Below, one piece after another: positions 1-8,822 of a DNA stretch of 64,000 nt. Position numbers and translations under genes: made by a program. The notes below the pieces were generated by a model. It saw only the letters and a list, made by a program, of their open reading frames with translations. It was not told the DNA's origin and did no database searches. The first letter of the stretch is position 1. Each line of letters starts with the position of its first letter. Source of the DNA: Rhodospirillaceae bacterium (GTDB lineage: Bacteria > Pseudomonadota > Alphaproteobacteria > UBA6615). The DNA lies in assembly GCA_018702955.1 (NCBI GenBank), contig JABJEK010000009.1, forward strand, positions 37,011 to 101,010. Direction: 5' to 3'.

Positions 1-963
1 CAAATCGGTCAGTTCTGATTCCACCAACGCGTAGTCATTTGCCGCGCGTCGTGTCGTCTCACGCAGCTCCAGCACGTTCGGGTCGATGAACCTGCCGACA
101 TAGAGAAACACCTTGGGACTAACATCGAGCCCCACCAGGGCCCGCACCCGGTCGCGGCCTTCCGCTACCAGGACGACGGGTTCACCGTTGCTCGAATCCC
201 CGTAGGCCCATGCGGGTGGCAAATCGAAGGTCAGTGACGAGGTAAATCCGGCTTCCGAAAGAATACGGCCCGTCGGGCCGAGCAACAGCGCTCCATGCAC
301 GGAATGACGTTCCGCCAGTACATCCAGGCTGCGCTGGGTACGCCGCCTGTCGGTCGCGATTTGCGGCCAGATCCGGTTCAACTCTTCGGTCATTGCGAAC
401 GCATCGGAGCGGAAAATCTGCTCATGCTCGCTGAGATAGGCCTCCGAAACCCGCACCGAGCTTTCGACGGCCTGGCGCACCCTGTCGCTGAACCAGTTCT
501 GGATCGTGACGTTGAAGAACAAGGCGGCAAGAACGACGGCCAGGATCGCAGGGACGATCGCCACGATCGAGAACAGGCCGACAAGACGTACATGCAAACG
601 GGCGGCGGCAAGACCGGCGCGGCGCTGCCCCCACAGTCGAACCAGCGCCTGGACGACGACGGCACCAAGCGCCAGAACGAGCACGAGATCAACGGCGACC
701 AGGACATCGAGAGCGGAATCGCCCATCCCGAAATCGCTGTTCCCCGTCAGGGTCAGGAATGTGGCGATGCCTGCGGTAACACCGATGACCATAAGCACAA
801 ACGCCAGGCGTCGGCCGATGTTGGCACGCCCGGCCCACATGGCCACGCGCCGCATCGCAGCGGCATCCCGGCGTCCCGAACCGCCCGCATATTCCGGGGT
901 CGGTTCGGACGTCACCTGCAGGGTCTGTCCGTGCGCCTTCCCGGGACTTACTTCATCGGTCAT
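1..963 (-). CDS. ntrY: NtrY-type membrane sensor histidine kinase, N-terminal part (cut by window edge)
   Basis: The open frame runs from an ATG at 963 to the window edge with no stop, giving 321 codons. The product starts with a charged cytoplasmic stretch of about 50 residues. Three hydrophobic segments follow, at about 52-72, 84-106 and 125-150, and then an extracytoplasmic sensor region. The stretch after the third segment (LFSIVAIVPAILAVVLAALF, then NWFSDRV and a SEAYLSEHE-like motif) is typical of NtrY. HAMP, PAS and kinase domains lie outside the window. It follows ntrC on the same strand after an 86-base gap, the usual ntrBC-ntrYX order. NtrY pairs with NtrX in nitrogen or redox sensing. 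The ATG is preceded by a GGAAG about 15 bases upstream, so the start is plausible but not certain. Confidence 0.9.
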   Translation of the reverse strand, partial: MTDEVSPGKAHGQTLQVTSEPTPEYAGGSGRRDAAAMRRVAMWAGRANIGRRLAFVLMVIGVTAGIATFLTLTGNSDFGMGDSALDVLVAVDLVLVLALGAVVVQALVRLWGQRRAGLAAARLHVRLVGLFSIVAIVPAILAVVLAALFFNVTIQNWFSDRVRQAVESSVRVSEAYLSEHEQIFRSDAFAMTEELNRIWPQIATDRRRTQRSLDVLAERHSVHGALLLGPTGRILSEAGFTSSLTFDLPPAWAYGDSSNGEPVVLVAEGRDRVRALVGLDVSPKVFLYVGRFIDPNVLELRETTRRAANDYALVESELTDL

Positions 964-996
964 TCGATGCTCGATAGTGCACGTGCTTCCTTTGGG

Positions 997-1023
997 CCCT
1001 ATAGGGGTCGTCCCTATATGGGG
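997..1023. repeat. Two tandem near-palindromes between ntrC and ntrY
   Basis: CCCTATAGGGG (997-1007) and CCCTATATGGGG (1012-1023) lie 15 bases apart, start to start, on the same face of the helix within about 1.5 turns. Each is itself a near-palindrome. They sit 34 bases upstream of the ntrY start and downstream of the ntrC stop. They could be an operator for ntrYX or part of an mRNA structure. No run of T follows, so this is not a standard terminator. Confidence 0.4.
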
Positions 1024-1049
1024 TCATACCGTTGAAAACGCACGATGTC

Positions 1050-2498
1050 CTATTTTACGCCCCGCACAACATCAATGTCTAACTCACGGATTTTCTTACG
1101 TAATGTGTTCCGGTTAAGTCCCAGCATTTCGGCTGCGCGAAGCTGATTGCCGCGGGTTGCCTCAAGCGCCAGCGATAATAGCGGGCGTTCCAGTTCATGC
1201 AGTACACGCCCGTAAAGTCCGGGTGCCGGCAATCCATCCCGATGGGCGGAGAAATAGGTCCGCAAATGGCGTTCGACTGCTTCGGAGAGTGATTCGTCGT
1301 CTCCGCCTGCCTCATGCACGGAACCCGGCGCGGATTGCGCCAATTCAGCCTCGACCGTCTCGACACTGATGACATCCTGGCTGTAGAGGGCAGTCAGCCG
1401 CTGTACGAGATTTTCGAGCTCACGAACATTACCGGGCCAACGATAGTCCTGGAGCCGTTGCATGGCCTCCGGGACAAAGCTTTTGGGGGCTGTACCGCCG
1501 GTTTCGGCATTGGCCAGAAAATGGCTAACCAGCTCCGGGATGTCCTCGGTTCGCTCGCGCAGCGGCGGTATGCGCAGCGGAACAACGTTCAGGCGATAGT
1601 AGAGGTCTTCCCGGAACAGACCCTGTCGGACCGCCAGACGCAAATCCCGATGGGTCGCGGCAATGATCCGCACATTGGTGGAGATCGGCGTGCGTCCCCC
1701 AACGGTCGAATACTCACCTTCCTGCAACACCCGAAGTAATCGCGTCTGGGCCTCAATCGGCATATCGCCGATCTCATCGAGGAACAGCGTGCCCCCCTCG
1801 GCTTGCTCAAAACGCCCCGAGTAACGGGTGGTGGCGCCGGTGAAAGCACCCTTCTCATGGCCGAACAGCTCGCTCTCGATAAGTTCGCGCGGGATCGCCG
1901 CCATATTGATCGCCACGAAGGGCCCGAATTTGCGTTTGCCATAGTCATGCAGCGCGCGTGCGACCAATTCCTTGCCGGTACCGGATTCACCGGTCACCAT
2001 CACCGTCAGATCGGTGTTCATCAACCGGGCCAGCACCCGATAGATGTCCTGCATCGCCGGGGAGCGCCCGATCAACGGCAGATCCTCTTCTTCGCCCGGC
2101 AAACCAAAGTCCTGCTTGGTCGCCGGTGCCGGACTTTCGGACAGCGCACGCTGGACGACCTCGACCACTTCCTTGAGATCAAACGGCTTGGGCAAATATT
2201 CGAACGCACCGCGCTCGGTCGCCCGAACGGCGGTCAGCAACGTGTTCTGGGCGCTCATCACGATGATCCGCAGGTCAGGACGAATCTTTCTAATCCGCGG
2301 GATCAGGTCGAGACCGTTCTCATCGGGCATGACCACATCGGTGATTACCAAATCGCCCTCGCCATCGGAGATCCAGCGCCAGAGGTTGGCGGCGGTCCCG
2401 GTCGAGCGCACCTCATAATCAAGGCGCCCCAGCGCCTGGCCCAGAACGGTCCGTATGCTCCGGTCATCATCGGCAATCAGGATTGTCGCGGCGCTCAT
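1050..2498 (-). CDS. ntrC: Nitrogen regulation response regulator NtrC (sigma-54 activator)
   Basis: The protein has 482 residues in three domains. The receiver carries the acidic pair D11/D12, phospho-acceptor D54 in VITDVVMP and K104 in LPKPF. The AAA+ sigma-54 interaction domain has Walker A GESGTGKE at 170-177, the loop GAFTGA at 217-222 and Walker B LFLDEIGD around 239-245. A Fis-type helix-turn-helix lies at about 450-475. The intact GAFTGA loop indicates activation of sigma-54 polymerase, unlike Rhodobacter NtrC, which lacks it. NtrB phosphorylates it under nitrogen limitation. The start overlaps the ntrB stop by four bases (ATGA) with GGGAG 8 bases upstream. Confidence 0.97.
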   Translation of the reverse strand: MSAATILIADDDRSIRTVLGQALGRLDYEVRSTGTAANLWRWISDGEGDLVITDVVMPDENGLDLIPRIRKIRPDLRIIVMSAQNTLLTAVRATERGAFEYLPKPFDLKEVVEVVQRALSESPAPATKQDFGLPGEEEDLPLIGRSPAMQDIYRVLARLMNTDLTVMVTGESGTGKELVARALHDYGKRKFGPFVAINMAAIPRELIESELFGHEKGAFTGATTRYSGRFEQAEGGTLFLDEIGDMPIEAQTRLLRVLQEGEYSTVGGRTPISTNVRIIAATHRDLRLAVRQGLFREDLYYRLNVVPLRIPPLRERTEDIPELVSHFLANAETGGTAPKSFVPEAMQRLQDYRWPGNVRELENLVQRLTALYSQDVISVETVEAELAQSAPGSVHEAGGDDESLSEAVERHLRTYFSAHRDGLPAPGLYGRVLHELERPLLSLALEATRGNQLRAAEMLGLNRNTLRKKIRELDIDVVRGVK

Positions 2499-3625
2499 TT
2501 CGTATCTCCCGCAACCGTCTCGTCCACCGGCAGCATCACCTTGAACGCCGTGCCCGAATTGTCACTCTCGAGGTCGATAACCCCACCATGATCGCCAACG
2601 AGCTTGGCAACGAGGGCCAGGCCCAATCCGCTCCCGTTCTTTTTGGAGGTCACAAACGGGTCAAACAGGTAAGGGCGGATATCCGGCGGCACCCCCGAAC
2701 CATTGTCGCGGACGGTGATCTCGATCGGCAGATCAACCCGTTCGCCGGTCCCGGGCAGCGCCAGGCGCAACCCGTGCCGATAGCGGGTTTCGATGCGAAT
2801 TTCACCGCCACGCTCATCGACGGATTCCGCCGCATTCTTCACCAGATTGAGGAAAACCTGAATGAGTTGATCCCGGTTGCCGAACACCATCGGAAGAGAT
2901 GGGTCGAACAACGGCACGAAGCGGATATTCCTGGCAAAGCCGCTCTCTGCGGAGCGCTGCGCGCGATCAAGGACCTCGTGAATGTTAACGGCGGTGCGCT
3001 CGGGAAGCCGTTCGTCGGAAAAAGCCTCCATACGGTTCACCAGCGAAACAATACGGTCCGCCTCGTCGCAGATCAGCTGGGTCAGTTCACGACCGTTATC
3101 GTCGGTATCGTCTTCCAGCAGCTGCGCGGCACCGCGAATACCGGAAAGCGGGTTCTTCACCTCATGGGCCAGCATCGACGCCATTGCCGTCACCGATCGT
3201 GCCGCGCCGCGATGCACCAACTGACGGTCGATATGACGTGCCAGCGTCTGTTCGTGCAGACTGATCACCACCACGCCATCGGCTTCGGACAGGGGTTGCG
3301 CCTGCACGGACATTTCTCGCTCGTCCAGGCGTGGCCCTTCGATACATACATCGCGCTCGGCATAACTCGCACCGGCATGACGTGATTTTTCTATGACGAA
3401 AAACAACGGGTTGTCCGAAGTTATGAATCCATCCAGCGAGTTTCCGACGAGGCTGTGCGCCCCAACGCCAAACATCTGCTCGGCCGCGTAGTTCACGTAC
3501 CGAATGGTGTTGTCCGCCCCCACCGCAATGACCGCATCACTGAGTGAATTCAGGACCGACCTGGGGTCAACGCCGGCAAACAGGCCCGTGCCGGTTTCTT
3601 GAGACCGGTCATCTGCGATCGACAT
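2495..3625 (-). CDS. ntrB: Nitrogen regulation sensor kinase/phosphatase NtrB
   Basis: This soluble sensor kinase of about 376 residues phosphorylates NtrC and is governed by PII proteins. A PAS domain spans about 25-125. The dimerisation domain carries the phospho-histidine in [13 protein letters not shown], near residue 154. The ATPase domain has an N box ([11 protein letters not shown], about 259-269) and G boxes DNGSGVP and GSGLGLAL. No membrane segment is present. Two starts are possible: a GTG at 3628 (GTGA overlap with dusB) or an ATG at 3625 (TGATG). The ATG is chosen because TGGAGG lies 7 bases upstream of it. It is translationally coupled to dusB and ntrC. Confidence 0.96.
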   Translation of the reverse strand: MSIADDRSQETGTGLFAGVDPRSVLNSLSDAVIAVGADNTIRYVNYAAEQMFGVGAHSLVGNSLDGFITSDNPLFFVIEKSRHAGASYAERDVCIEGPRLDEREMSVQAQPLSEADGVVVISLHEQTLARHIDRQLVHRGAARSVTAMASMLAHEVKNPLSGIRGAAQLLEDDTDDNGRELTQLICDEADRIVSLVNRMEAFSDERLPERTAVNIHEVLDRAQRSAESGFARNIRFVPLFDPSLPMVFGNRDQLIQVFLNLVKNAAESVDERGGEIRIETRYRHGLRLALPGTGERVDLPIEITVRDNGSGVPPDIRPYLFDPFVTSKKNGSGLGLALVAKLVGDHGGVIDLESDNSGTAFKVMLPVDETVAGDTK

Positions 3626-4632
3626 CACGCGGCCTCCAGCGACAAATTGTGGAAACGGTGCATCTCGTCGAAGATCACCCGTTCATCCAGCGTGTTGTTG
3701 ACCACATTCCGGAACTCGGCCGCACCGGGAATACCGGTGATGTACCAGCCGATATGCTTGCGGGCATTCCGGATGCCGGTGCTCGCGCCGTACAGGGAGA
3801 GCATCCCATCGAGATGCTCGCGCAGGATCTGCCAGCGCGCGGCGATATCGGGCTCGGGCCGCACCTGTCCGGTCGCGAAATGATGCGCCACATCGCCGGG
3901 AAACCAGGGATGACCCTGCGCCGCGCGGCCGATCATCACCGCATCTGCGCCCGACCGTTCGAGGCATGCATAAGCATCGTCAATGGACCGGATGTCCCCG
4001 TTCGCGATCAACGGAATGGACACGCTGTCCTTGACCTCGGCGATGAAGTCCCAGTCGGCCGTGCCGGTGTAGAACTGGCAACGCGTGCGACCGTGCACGG
4101 TCAGCATCTGCACCCCGATATCCTCGGCAATTCGCGCAAGTTCGGGGGCGTTTCGGCTGTCGTCATCCCATCCGGTACGCATTTTCACGCTCACCGGTAC
4201 TTCGACCGCATCGACCACGGCCTGCATGATCTCGGTTGCCAGGGGGATATCGCGCATCATGGCGGAGCCCGAAGCCTTGCGGACGATCTTCTTGGCCGGG
4301 CAACCGAAGTTGATATCAACCAGATCCGCGCCCCGTTCGACCGCCAGGACGGCCGCGTCAGCCATGATCTGCGGCTCTGTCCCGGCCAGTTGAATTGATA
4401 CCGGGCCAGTGTTTTCGTCAAACAGCATCCGCTGGGAAGACTGGCGCGTGTTCAGGAGCATCTGCCGGCTGGCAACCATCTCGGAAACCACCAGTCCGGC
4501 ACCGAATCTCGACGCCAAACGCCGAAACGGTCGATCGCTCACACCCGACATCGGGGCGAGAATCACACGATTTGGGATTCTAACGGCCCCGATTTCAAGG
4601 GGTTTTGAGAGATCACAGGAAATATTGCTCAT
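3625..4632 (-). CDS. dusB: tRNA-dihydrouridine synthase (NifR3/DusB family)
   Basis: An FMN enzyme that reduces uridine to dihydrouridine in the tRNA D-loop using NADPH. The 335-residue TIM barrel begins with the flavin-binding motif APMSGVSDRPFR (26-37). Catalytic Cys111 lies in NFGCPAKK, and the following KASGSAMM segment binds the substrate phosphate. Length is usual for the family. It is the first gene of the dusB-ntrB-ntrC-ntrY run; the same pairing gave the name nifR3 in Rhodobacter. The functional link between tRNA modification and nitrogen control is known only as gene order. Confidence 0.95.
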   Translation of the reverse strand: MSNISCDLSKPLEIGAVRIPNRVILAPMSGVSDRPFRRLASRFGAGLVVSEMVASRQMLLNTRQSSQRMLFDENTGPVSIQLAGTEPQIMADAAVLAVERGADLVDINFGCPAKKIVRKASGSAMMRDIPLATEIMQAVVDAVEVPVSVKMRTGWDDDSRNAPELARIAEDIGVQMLTVHGRTRCQFYTGTADWDFIAEVKDSVSIPLIANGDIRSIDDAYACLERSGADAVMIGRAAQGHPWFPGDVAHHFATGQVRPEPDIAARWQILREHLDGMLSLYGASTGIRNARKHIGWYITGIPGAAEFRNVVNNTLDERVIFDEMHRFHNLSLEAA

Positions 4633-4667
4633 TTTTTACGCACATACGCCGTATGATTATCGTTTGA

Positions 4668-4688
4668 GCACAATAGAGCCGATTGTGC
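4668..4688. promoter_or_regulatory. Inverted repeat upstream of dusB
   Basis: A perfect 7-bp inverted repeat, GCACAAT and ATTGTGC, is separated by 7 bases. It lies 35 bases before the dusB-ntrBC start and just after the ypjD-like stop. A smaller dyad (CATAC/GTATG, 4643-4655) lies nearer the start. The half-sites resemble TGCAC/GTGCA of NtrC sites, but the spacing (13 instead of 7) does not fit, so NtrC binding is not claimed. It has no T-run, so it is more likely an operator or a leader hairpin than a terminator. Confidence 0.4.
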
Positions 4689-4716
4689 AGCGCAACAAGA
4701 GTTATCTGGGCATTTC

Positions 4717-5529
4717 CTAACCCATAACCACATCGGTGACGAATTTCACACCCGGGAAGGCCAGCGTGATCAGCAGGTACGCGAACAGCACAATACGGGC
4801 CGCCCGGCGGCCACGCAGTCCGCTGCCCCGATGGAGTAACAGCAGGAGCCCGATAATCACGAATGTCGCCACCGACAGGGTGGATTTGTGGTCCAGTTCG
4901 ACAAATTCGCCGGTCGCGGACAACTGGGTCGCCACACCCGTCAACAGCCCGGCTCCGAGCACGACTTCCGCCGCCACCAAAAGCCTGATCTGCAAATACT
5001 CCGCATCGGCGACCGCCGGCAGAATCTCGGACCATCCCGAGACCGTGTGGGCGCGCAACGCCCGTTCCTTGGCCCAGATCGCCAGCGCCGCAACGGCTGC
5101 GATGCTGATTAACCCATAAGTGACCAGCGATACGCCGATATGGACCTGCAACCACGCCGTCAGCAGATTGCCCGACAACGGTTCTTCGGGAACCGATGAC
5201 CATGCCAGCGCGACGAGCGCCAGCAACACCAGATAGGGCAGCAACAATCCGCTCAGGCGGCGCGCGGCTTGCGACAGAATACAAACCGCCAGATAGATGA
5301 CCATGGTCGCGGCAATAATCGTCCACAAGGTGGCGCTGAAACCCGTCCGCCATATCCCGCCGGCGACGGAAATATCGAGGGCCAGCGGGCCGACAGTCGC
5401 AACCGCCAGCAATAACCAGAACAGGAAACCACCGCGCGGCGCGAGCGCATCCCGGCGGCCGAACGGAAGCAGCGCTGCCGGCAACAGCGTCAAAAGCGCC
5501 GCAATACCCAATGTGATCGATCCACCCAT
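4717..5529 (-). CDS. Cytochrome c assembly/HemX-type membrane protein (YpjD-CcsA family)
   Basis: A polytopic inner-membrane protein of about 270 residues with roughly eight hydrophobic segments. The segments LQVHIGVSLVTYGLISIAA and FVELDHKSTLSVATF each carry one histidine; histidines at these places are conserved in the CcsA/CcmC/YpjD family and bind haem in characterised members. The tryptophan-rich WWD motif of true CcsA is not seen, which favours the YpjD/HemX branch, whose job is poorly defined. The ATG at 5529 is chosen because it begins right at the first membrane segment. An upstream extension to 5811 would overlap ispDF and lacks family character. It reads towards dusB across an 84-base gap. 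Confidence 0.8.
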   Translation of the reverse strand: MGGSITLGIAALLTLLPAALLPFGRRDALAPRGGFLFWLLLAVATVGPLALDISVAGGIWRTGFSATLWTIIAATMVIYLAVCILSQAARRLSGLLLPYLVLLALVALAWSSVPEEPLSGNLLTAWLQVHIGVSLVTYGLISIAAVAALAIWAKERALRAHTVSGWSEILPAVADAEYLQIRLLVAAEVVLGAGLLTGVATQLSATGEFVELDHKSTLSVATFVIIGLLLLLHRGSGLRGRRAARIVLFAYLLITLAFPGVKFVTDVVMG

Positions 5530-5591
5530 GGACACATCATACGTGCCTCGCCCGCGCCGGTCACTCGCACGTCCCGGTGTCATATGTGATT

Positions 5592-5614
5592 GTACCGTCA
5601 GCCGATTTCGGTAC
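5592..5614. promoter_or_regulatory. Inverted repeat in the ypjD-ispDF divergent region
   Basis: GTACCG (5592-5597) and CGGTAC (5609-5614) form a perfect 6-bp dyad with an 11-base spacer, just upstream of the proposed ispDF -35 element. The position suits an operator for ispDF or for the divergent gene. No matching regulator is recognised. Confidence 0.3.
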
Positions 5615-5620
5615 GACGCC

Positions 5621-5649
5621 TTGGCAAGCCAAAGGTGTGCGACTAACGT
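5621..5649 (+). promoter_or_regulatory. Candidate sigma-70 promoter for ispDF
   Basis: TTGGCA (5621-5626) and TAACGT (5644-5649) are separated by 17 bases. The -35 matches the consensus in five of six positions and the -10 in three. It would give a leader of about 24 bases before the GTG start. The -35 lies within a small palindrome, TTGGCAAGCCAA (5621-5632). Confidence 0.35.
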
Positions 5650-5679
5650 GCGCCCAGATTTCGCCTGGAGTGGCCAAAC

Positions 5680-6843
5680 GTGCCCGAAACCGTTGCCCTC
5701 ATTGTTGCCGCCGGCCGCGGGTCCCGCATGCCGGGCGACGTGCCCAAGCAGTATCGACACCTGCACGGACGCCCCATCCTGCGCCATGTGCTTGAGACGT
5801 TCATCGCGCACCCCTCAATTTCTGGCGTATACGCGGTGATTCATCCCGATGATCGCGCGCGGTTCGCGGATGTCAGTCTGGGCCTGGATATAGGCCCGCC
5901 AGTTCTCGGCGGCGATACCCGGCAGGAATCAGTTCGAAACGGCCTCGAAACACTTGCCGCGGGCGCAGCGCCCGAACGCGTGCTGATCCAGGATGGCGCC
6001 CGTCCGCTCACCTCGCCCGCCCTGATCGACCGGGTCATCGATGCCCTTGGCGAGGCCGAAGGTGCGGTGCCGGCCCTGCCGCTGACGGATACGGTCAAAC
6101 GGGTCGATGGCGGCGCGGTCGTCGAGACGGTCGATCGCAGTGGGTTGTTCCGTGCGCAAACGCCCCAGGGCTTCAGGTTTCAAGCGTTGCTGTCGGCACA
6201 TGAGAGTGCGGCCAGGAACAGTAACTTTACCGATGACGCGTCCATCGCCGAGGCCGCGGGCCTCAGCGTCGCCGTCGTCACCGGCGAGGAACATAATATC
6301 AAGATCACCCATGACGACGATATGGCCCGTGCTGCCGCATGGCTGCACGGCGTGCGCGAAACCCGGGTCGGTTCCGGCTTCGATGTTCATGCCTTCGGTC
6401 CCGGTGGCAGCGTGCGTCTCGGCGGCGTCGATATCCCGCACAGCCAGGCGCTCGCCGGCCATTCCGACGCCGACGTCGCGCTCCACGCTCTGACGGACGC
6501 CATCCTGGGCGCAATCGGAGACGGCGATATCGGCTCCCACTTCCCACCGTCGGATCCCCAATGGCACGGGGTGGATTCAAGCCAGTTCCTGAACCACGCG
6601 GCGAACCTTTTACGCCAACGACACGGCGCGTTGGTCCATGTCGACCTGACAATCATCTGCGAGCAGCCGCGCATCGGCCCGCACCGCGATACCATGCGCG
6701 CGCGGGTTGCGGATATACTGGCGATCGACGTTGGCCGCGTATCGGTCAAGGCGACCACGACCGAGGGCCTCGGGTTCACCGGACGCGGCGAAGGCATCGC
6801 CGCGCAGGCAAGCGTGACGATCACCGTTGAGGCAGAGCTATGA
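5680..6843 (+). CDS. ispDF: Bifunctional IspD/IspF: MEP cytidylyltransferase and MECDP synthase
   Basis: Two steps of the non-mevalonate isoprenoid pathway are fused in 387 residues. The IspD half (about 1-225) has the nucleotide-binding [16 protein letters not shown] and the DGARP motif. The IspF half (about 230-387) begins [13 protein letters not shown], with the DVH metal ligands, and has [12 protein letters not shown] and the C-terminal [15 protein letters not shown]. The fusion is common in alphaproteobacteria. Translation starts at a GTG with GGAG about 10 bases upstream. dxr, which supplies the substrate of IspD, is also in this window. The stop overlaps the pgpA start (ATGA). Confidence 0.96.
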   Translation: MPETVALIVAAGRGSRMPGDVPKQYRHLHGRPILRHVLETFIAHPSISGVYAVIHPDDRARFADVSLGLDIGPPVLGGDTRQESVRNGLETLAAGAAPERVLIQDGARPLTSPALIDRVIDALGEAEGAVPALPLTDTVKRVDGGAVVETVDRSGLFRAQTPQGFRFQALLSAHESAARNSNFTDDASIAEAAGLSVAVVTGEEHNIKITHDDDMARAAAWLHGVRETRVGSGFDVHAFGPGGSVRLGGVDIPHSQALAGHSDADVALHALTDAILGAIGDGDIGSHFPPSDPQWHGVDSSQFLNHAANLLRQRHGALVHVDLTIICEQPRIGPHRDTMRARVADILAIDVGRVSVKATTTEGLGFTGRGEGIAAQASVTITVEAEL

Positions 6844-7352
6844 CATCGGACCAACAAACGGACCCAACCGAACCGAAAATGGCGCGCCTGCTCGCCACCT
6901 GGTTCGGCGCGGGTGACCTGCCGGGTGCGCCCGGCACCTGGGGATCTCTCGCCGCACTCCCGTTTGCGGTCATTGCGGTCATGATCGGCGGGCAATTCCT
7001 GCTGATGGCGTTGATCCTGATCGGGTTTGTCGTGGGTGTGTGGGCCAGCGGACGGCTGGCGTCACACCATCGCCTGAAGGACCCCCAGCGCGTGGTCATC
7101 GACGAGGTGGTTGGCCAGTGGCTGGCGATCCTGCCCATCGCCTTCGACTGGCGCTTCTATGTGGTGGCGTTCGTTCTGTTCCGCTTCGCCGATATCACCA
7201 AGCCATGGCCGCTGAAGGACCTCGAAAAGCTGCATGGCGGGGTCGGCATCATGGCCGACGATATCGGCGCGGGCGTCTATGCCGGTGCGCTGACATGGCT
7301 CATCGCGGTCTGGCTTGGAACGGCCGGCACCCTTCCTACCCTGTTTGGATAA
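6840..7352 (+). CDS. pgpA: Phosphatidylglycerophosphatase A
   Basis: An inner-membrane phosphatase that converts phosphatidylglycerophosphate to phosphatidylglycerol. The 170-residue protein has the N-terminal motif [20 protein letters not shown], the acidic signature [10 protein letters not shown] in the middle, and the later [11 protein letters not shown] and [17 protein letters not shown] motifs. Four hydrophobic segments are visible. It is translationally coupled to ispDF by a four-base overlap. The next gene, cinA, follows after four bases. Confidence 0.95.
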   Translation: MTSDQQTDPTEPKMARLLATWFGAGDLPGAPGTWGSLAALPFAVIAVMIGGQFLLMALILIGFVVGVWASGRLASHHRLKDPQRVVIDEVVGQWLAILPIAFDWRFYVVAFVLFRFADITKPWPLKDLEKLHGGVGIMADDIGAGVYAGALTWLIAVWLGTAGTLPTLFG

Positions 7353-7356
7353 TCCG

Positions 7357-7854
7357 ATGTTCGATGCCCAACTCCTCCATGACGCCGCCGAACTACTGGA
7401 ACTGTGCCGGCGGGCCGACATGAAGATTGCCACGGCAGAATCCTGTACCGGCGGCCTGATCGCCGGTTGTCTGACAGAAATTGCCGGGTCATCCGATGTG
7501 GTCGAGCGCGGCTTCGTGACCTACTCGAACGAGGCCAAGATGGAGATGCTCGGCGTGCCCAAGATGCTGATCACGCTGCATGGCGCCGTCAGCGAACAGG
7601 TCGCGCGCGCCATGGCCGAGGGTGCACTCTCCAAATCCCTGGCAGATATCACGATTTCCGTCACCGGCGTCGCAGGCCCCGGCGGCGGCACCAGGGACAA
7701 GCCCGTCGGCCTTGTGCATTTCGCCTGTGCCGGGCGCGGTCGTCCCACGATTGCCCATCATGAAGTCTTTCCCGGGGACCGCGCCGACGTGCGTGATTCG
7801 ACCGTCCAGACGGCCTTCACAATCCTGCGTCGCACCGTGCAGGGGAAAACCTGA
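7357..7854 (+). CDS. cinA: CinA C-terminal-domain protein (nicotinamide-nucleotide amidase type)
   Basis: The 165-residue product is the stand-alone CinA C-terminal domain (PncC type), which deamidates NMN to NaMN in pyridine nucleotide recycling in studied members. Diagnostic motifs are TAESCTGGLIAG and SVTGVAGPGGGT near the middle, and DKPVGLVHFA after them. The N-terminal MoCF-like domain of full-length CinA is absent. The ATG at 7357 is chosen because it starts just after the pgpA stop and matches the domain start; a longer frame from 7315 would overlap pgpA. Confidence 0.9.
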   Translation: MFDAQLLHDAAELLELCRRADMKIATAESCTGGLIAGCLTEIAGSSDVVERGFVTYSNEAKMEMLGVPKMLITLHGAVSEQVARAMAEGALSKSLADITISVTGVAGPGGGTRDKPVGLVHFACAGRGRPTIAHHEVFPGDRADVRDSTVQTAFTILRRTVQGKT

Positions 7855-7879
7855 ACCCGCCAAAGCAGCAGGAGCGATC

Positions 7880-8326
7880 ATGTCCGACAGCGATACAAAC
7901 AAGGCCGCATTCGACAGCCGGGATTTCTCGGCCATCTTCGATCACGCCTCGATCGGGGTGCGCGACATCAAGCGCGCCATGGCCTTCTACGAACCAACGC
8001 TCGCCACGCTCGGTCTGGAAATCGTCATGGATAAGGGATTCGCCGTCGCCTTTGGCAACGGCAGCGGCCGACAATGGCTGTGGATCAGCGAGCCCATCGA
8101 TAAGAAAGCAGTTGTGATCGCCAACAACGGCGCGCATTTCGCACTGATCGCGGACTCCCGATCAACCGTACGCGCCTTTCACGCGGCGGCGATGGCGAAT
8201 GGCGGACGCGAAGACGGCGCGCCGGGGCTTCGGCCCGAATACATCCCGACCTATTACGGCACGTTCGTGCTGGATCCGGACGGCAACAAGGTCGAGGCGG
8301 TCTGCCGCCGGCCGGAAGACGACTAG
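7880..8326 (+). CDS. VOC (glyoxalase/bleomycin-resistance fold) family protein
   Basis: A 148-residue protein with one vicinal-oxygen-chelate domain. DHASIGVRDIKRAMAFYEPT (21-40) is the first beta-alpha motif, and YYGTFVLDPDGNKVEAVC near the end is the closing motif with the expected metal-ligand Glu in VEAV. The substrate cannot be told; the family includes lyases, dioxygenases and resistance proteins. A GGAG lies 5 bases before the ATG at 7880. It ends the ispDF-pgpA-cinA run. Its stop overlaps the stop of the convergent ratA through the shared CTAG. Confidence 0.85.
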   Translation: MSDSDTNKAAFDSRDFSAIFDHASIGVRDIKRAMAFYEPTLATLGLEIVMDKGFAVAFGNGSGRQWLWISEPIDKKAVVIANNGAHFALIADSRSTVRAFHAAAMANGGREDGAPGLRPEYIPTYYGTFVLDPDGNKVEAVCRRPEDD

Positions 8327-8802
8327 GGGTTTGCCGGCCCCACGGGTACATAGAGTTCGGCCGCGCGTTTCTCGAACGCACCCACCATCCGGCTGATCGC
8401 CTCGTGGAATAGCACGCCGATCATCCGCTCGAGAATGCGGCTGCGGAATTCGAATTCCACATAGAAATCGATCTCGCAGGCCCCGTCCTCGCGCGGCACG
8501 AAAATCCAGTGGTTGCGCAGGAACTTGAGCGGTCCGTCGACATATTCCACGTCGATCCGGGCATCTTGTGTGTCGAGGCGGGGTGTCAACGTGACTTTCG
8601 AGGTAAACCGTTCGCGGATCAACTTGAAGCCGACCACCAGGTCGGACCAGATGATCGAATGGTCCGCGGCGTCTTCGCGCTTCCGGTTTCGCGCGGCGAT
8701 ACACCAGGGCAGGAATTCGGGATAGCTCTCGATATCGCCGACCAGCGTGTAGAGCTGGTCGGGGGTGTAGGGAAGAACTCGATTTTCCTTATGAGACGGC
8801 AC
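8323..8802 (-). CDS. ratA: RatA/COQ10-type START-domain protein
   Basis: A 159-residue protein of the polyketide cyclase/START superfamily, close to yeast Coq10 and E. coli RatA. The N-terminal stretch LPYTPDQLYTLVGDIESYPE and FLPWC are the family hallmark, followed by the beta-sheet region and a C-terminal helix (MVGAFEKRAAELY). Coq10 members bind ubiquinone and aid respiration. The 50S-binding toxin activity is reported for E. coli RatA only, so the ubiquinone role is the safer inference here. It lies 20 bases after lipA on the same strand, a common alphaproteobacterial pairing. Confidence 0.88.
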   Translation of the reverse strand: MPSHKENRVLPYTPDQLYTLVGDIESYPEFLPWCIAARNRKREDAADHSIIWSDLVVGFKLIRERFTSKVTLTPRLDTQDARIDVEYVDGPLKFLRNHWIFVPREDGACEIDFYVEFEFRSRILERMIGVLFHEAISRMVGAFEKRAAELYVPVGPANP

Positions 8803-8822
8803 GCTGAATGTGGTCTTGCCTG

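Noticed and set aside
4613..5353. Open frame of 246 codons overlapping the ypjD-like gene
   Set aside because: Same strand but another frame. The ypjD-like frame has membrane helices and conserved His; this one is Arg/Gly-rich without structure.
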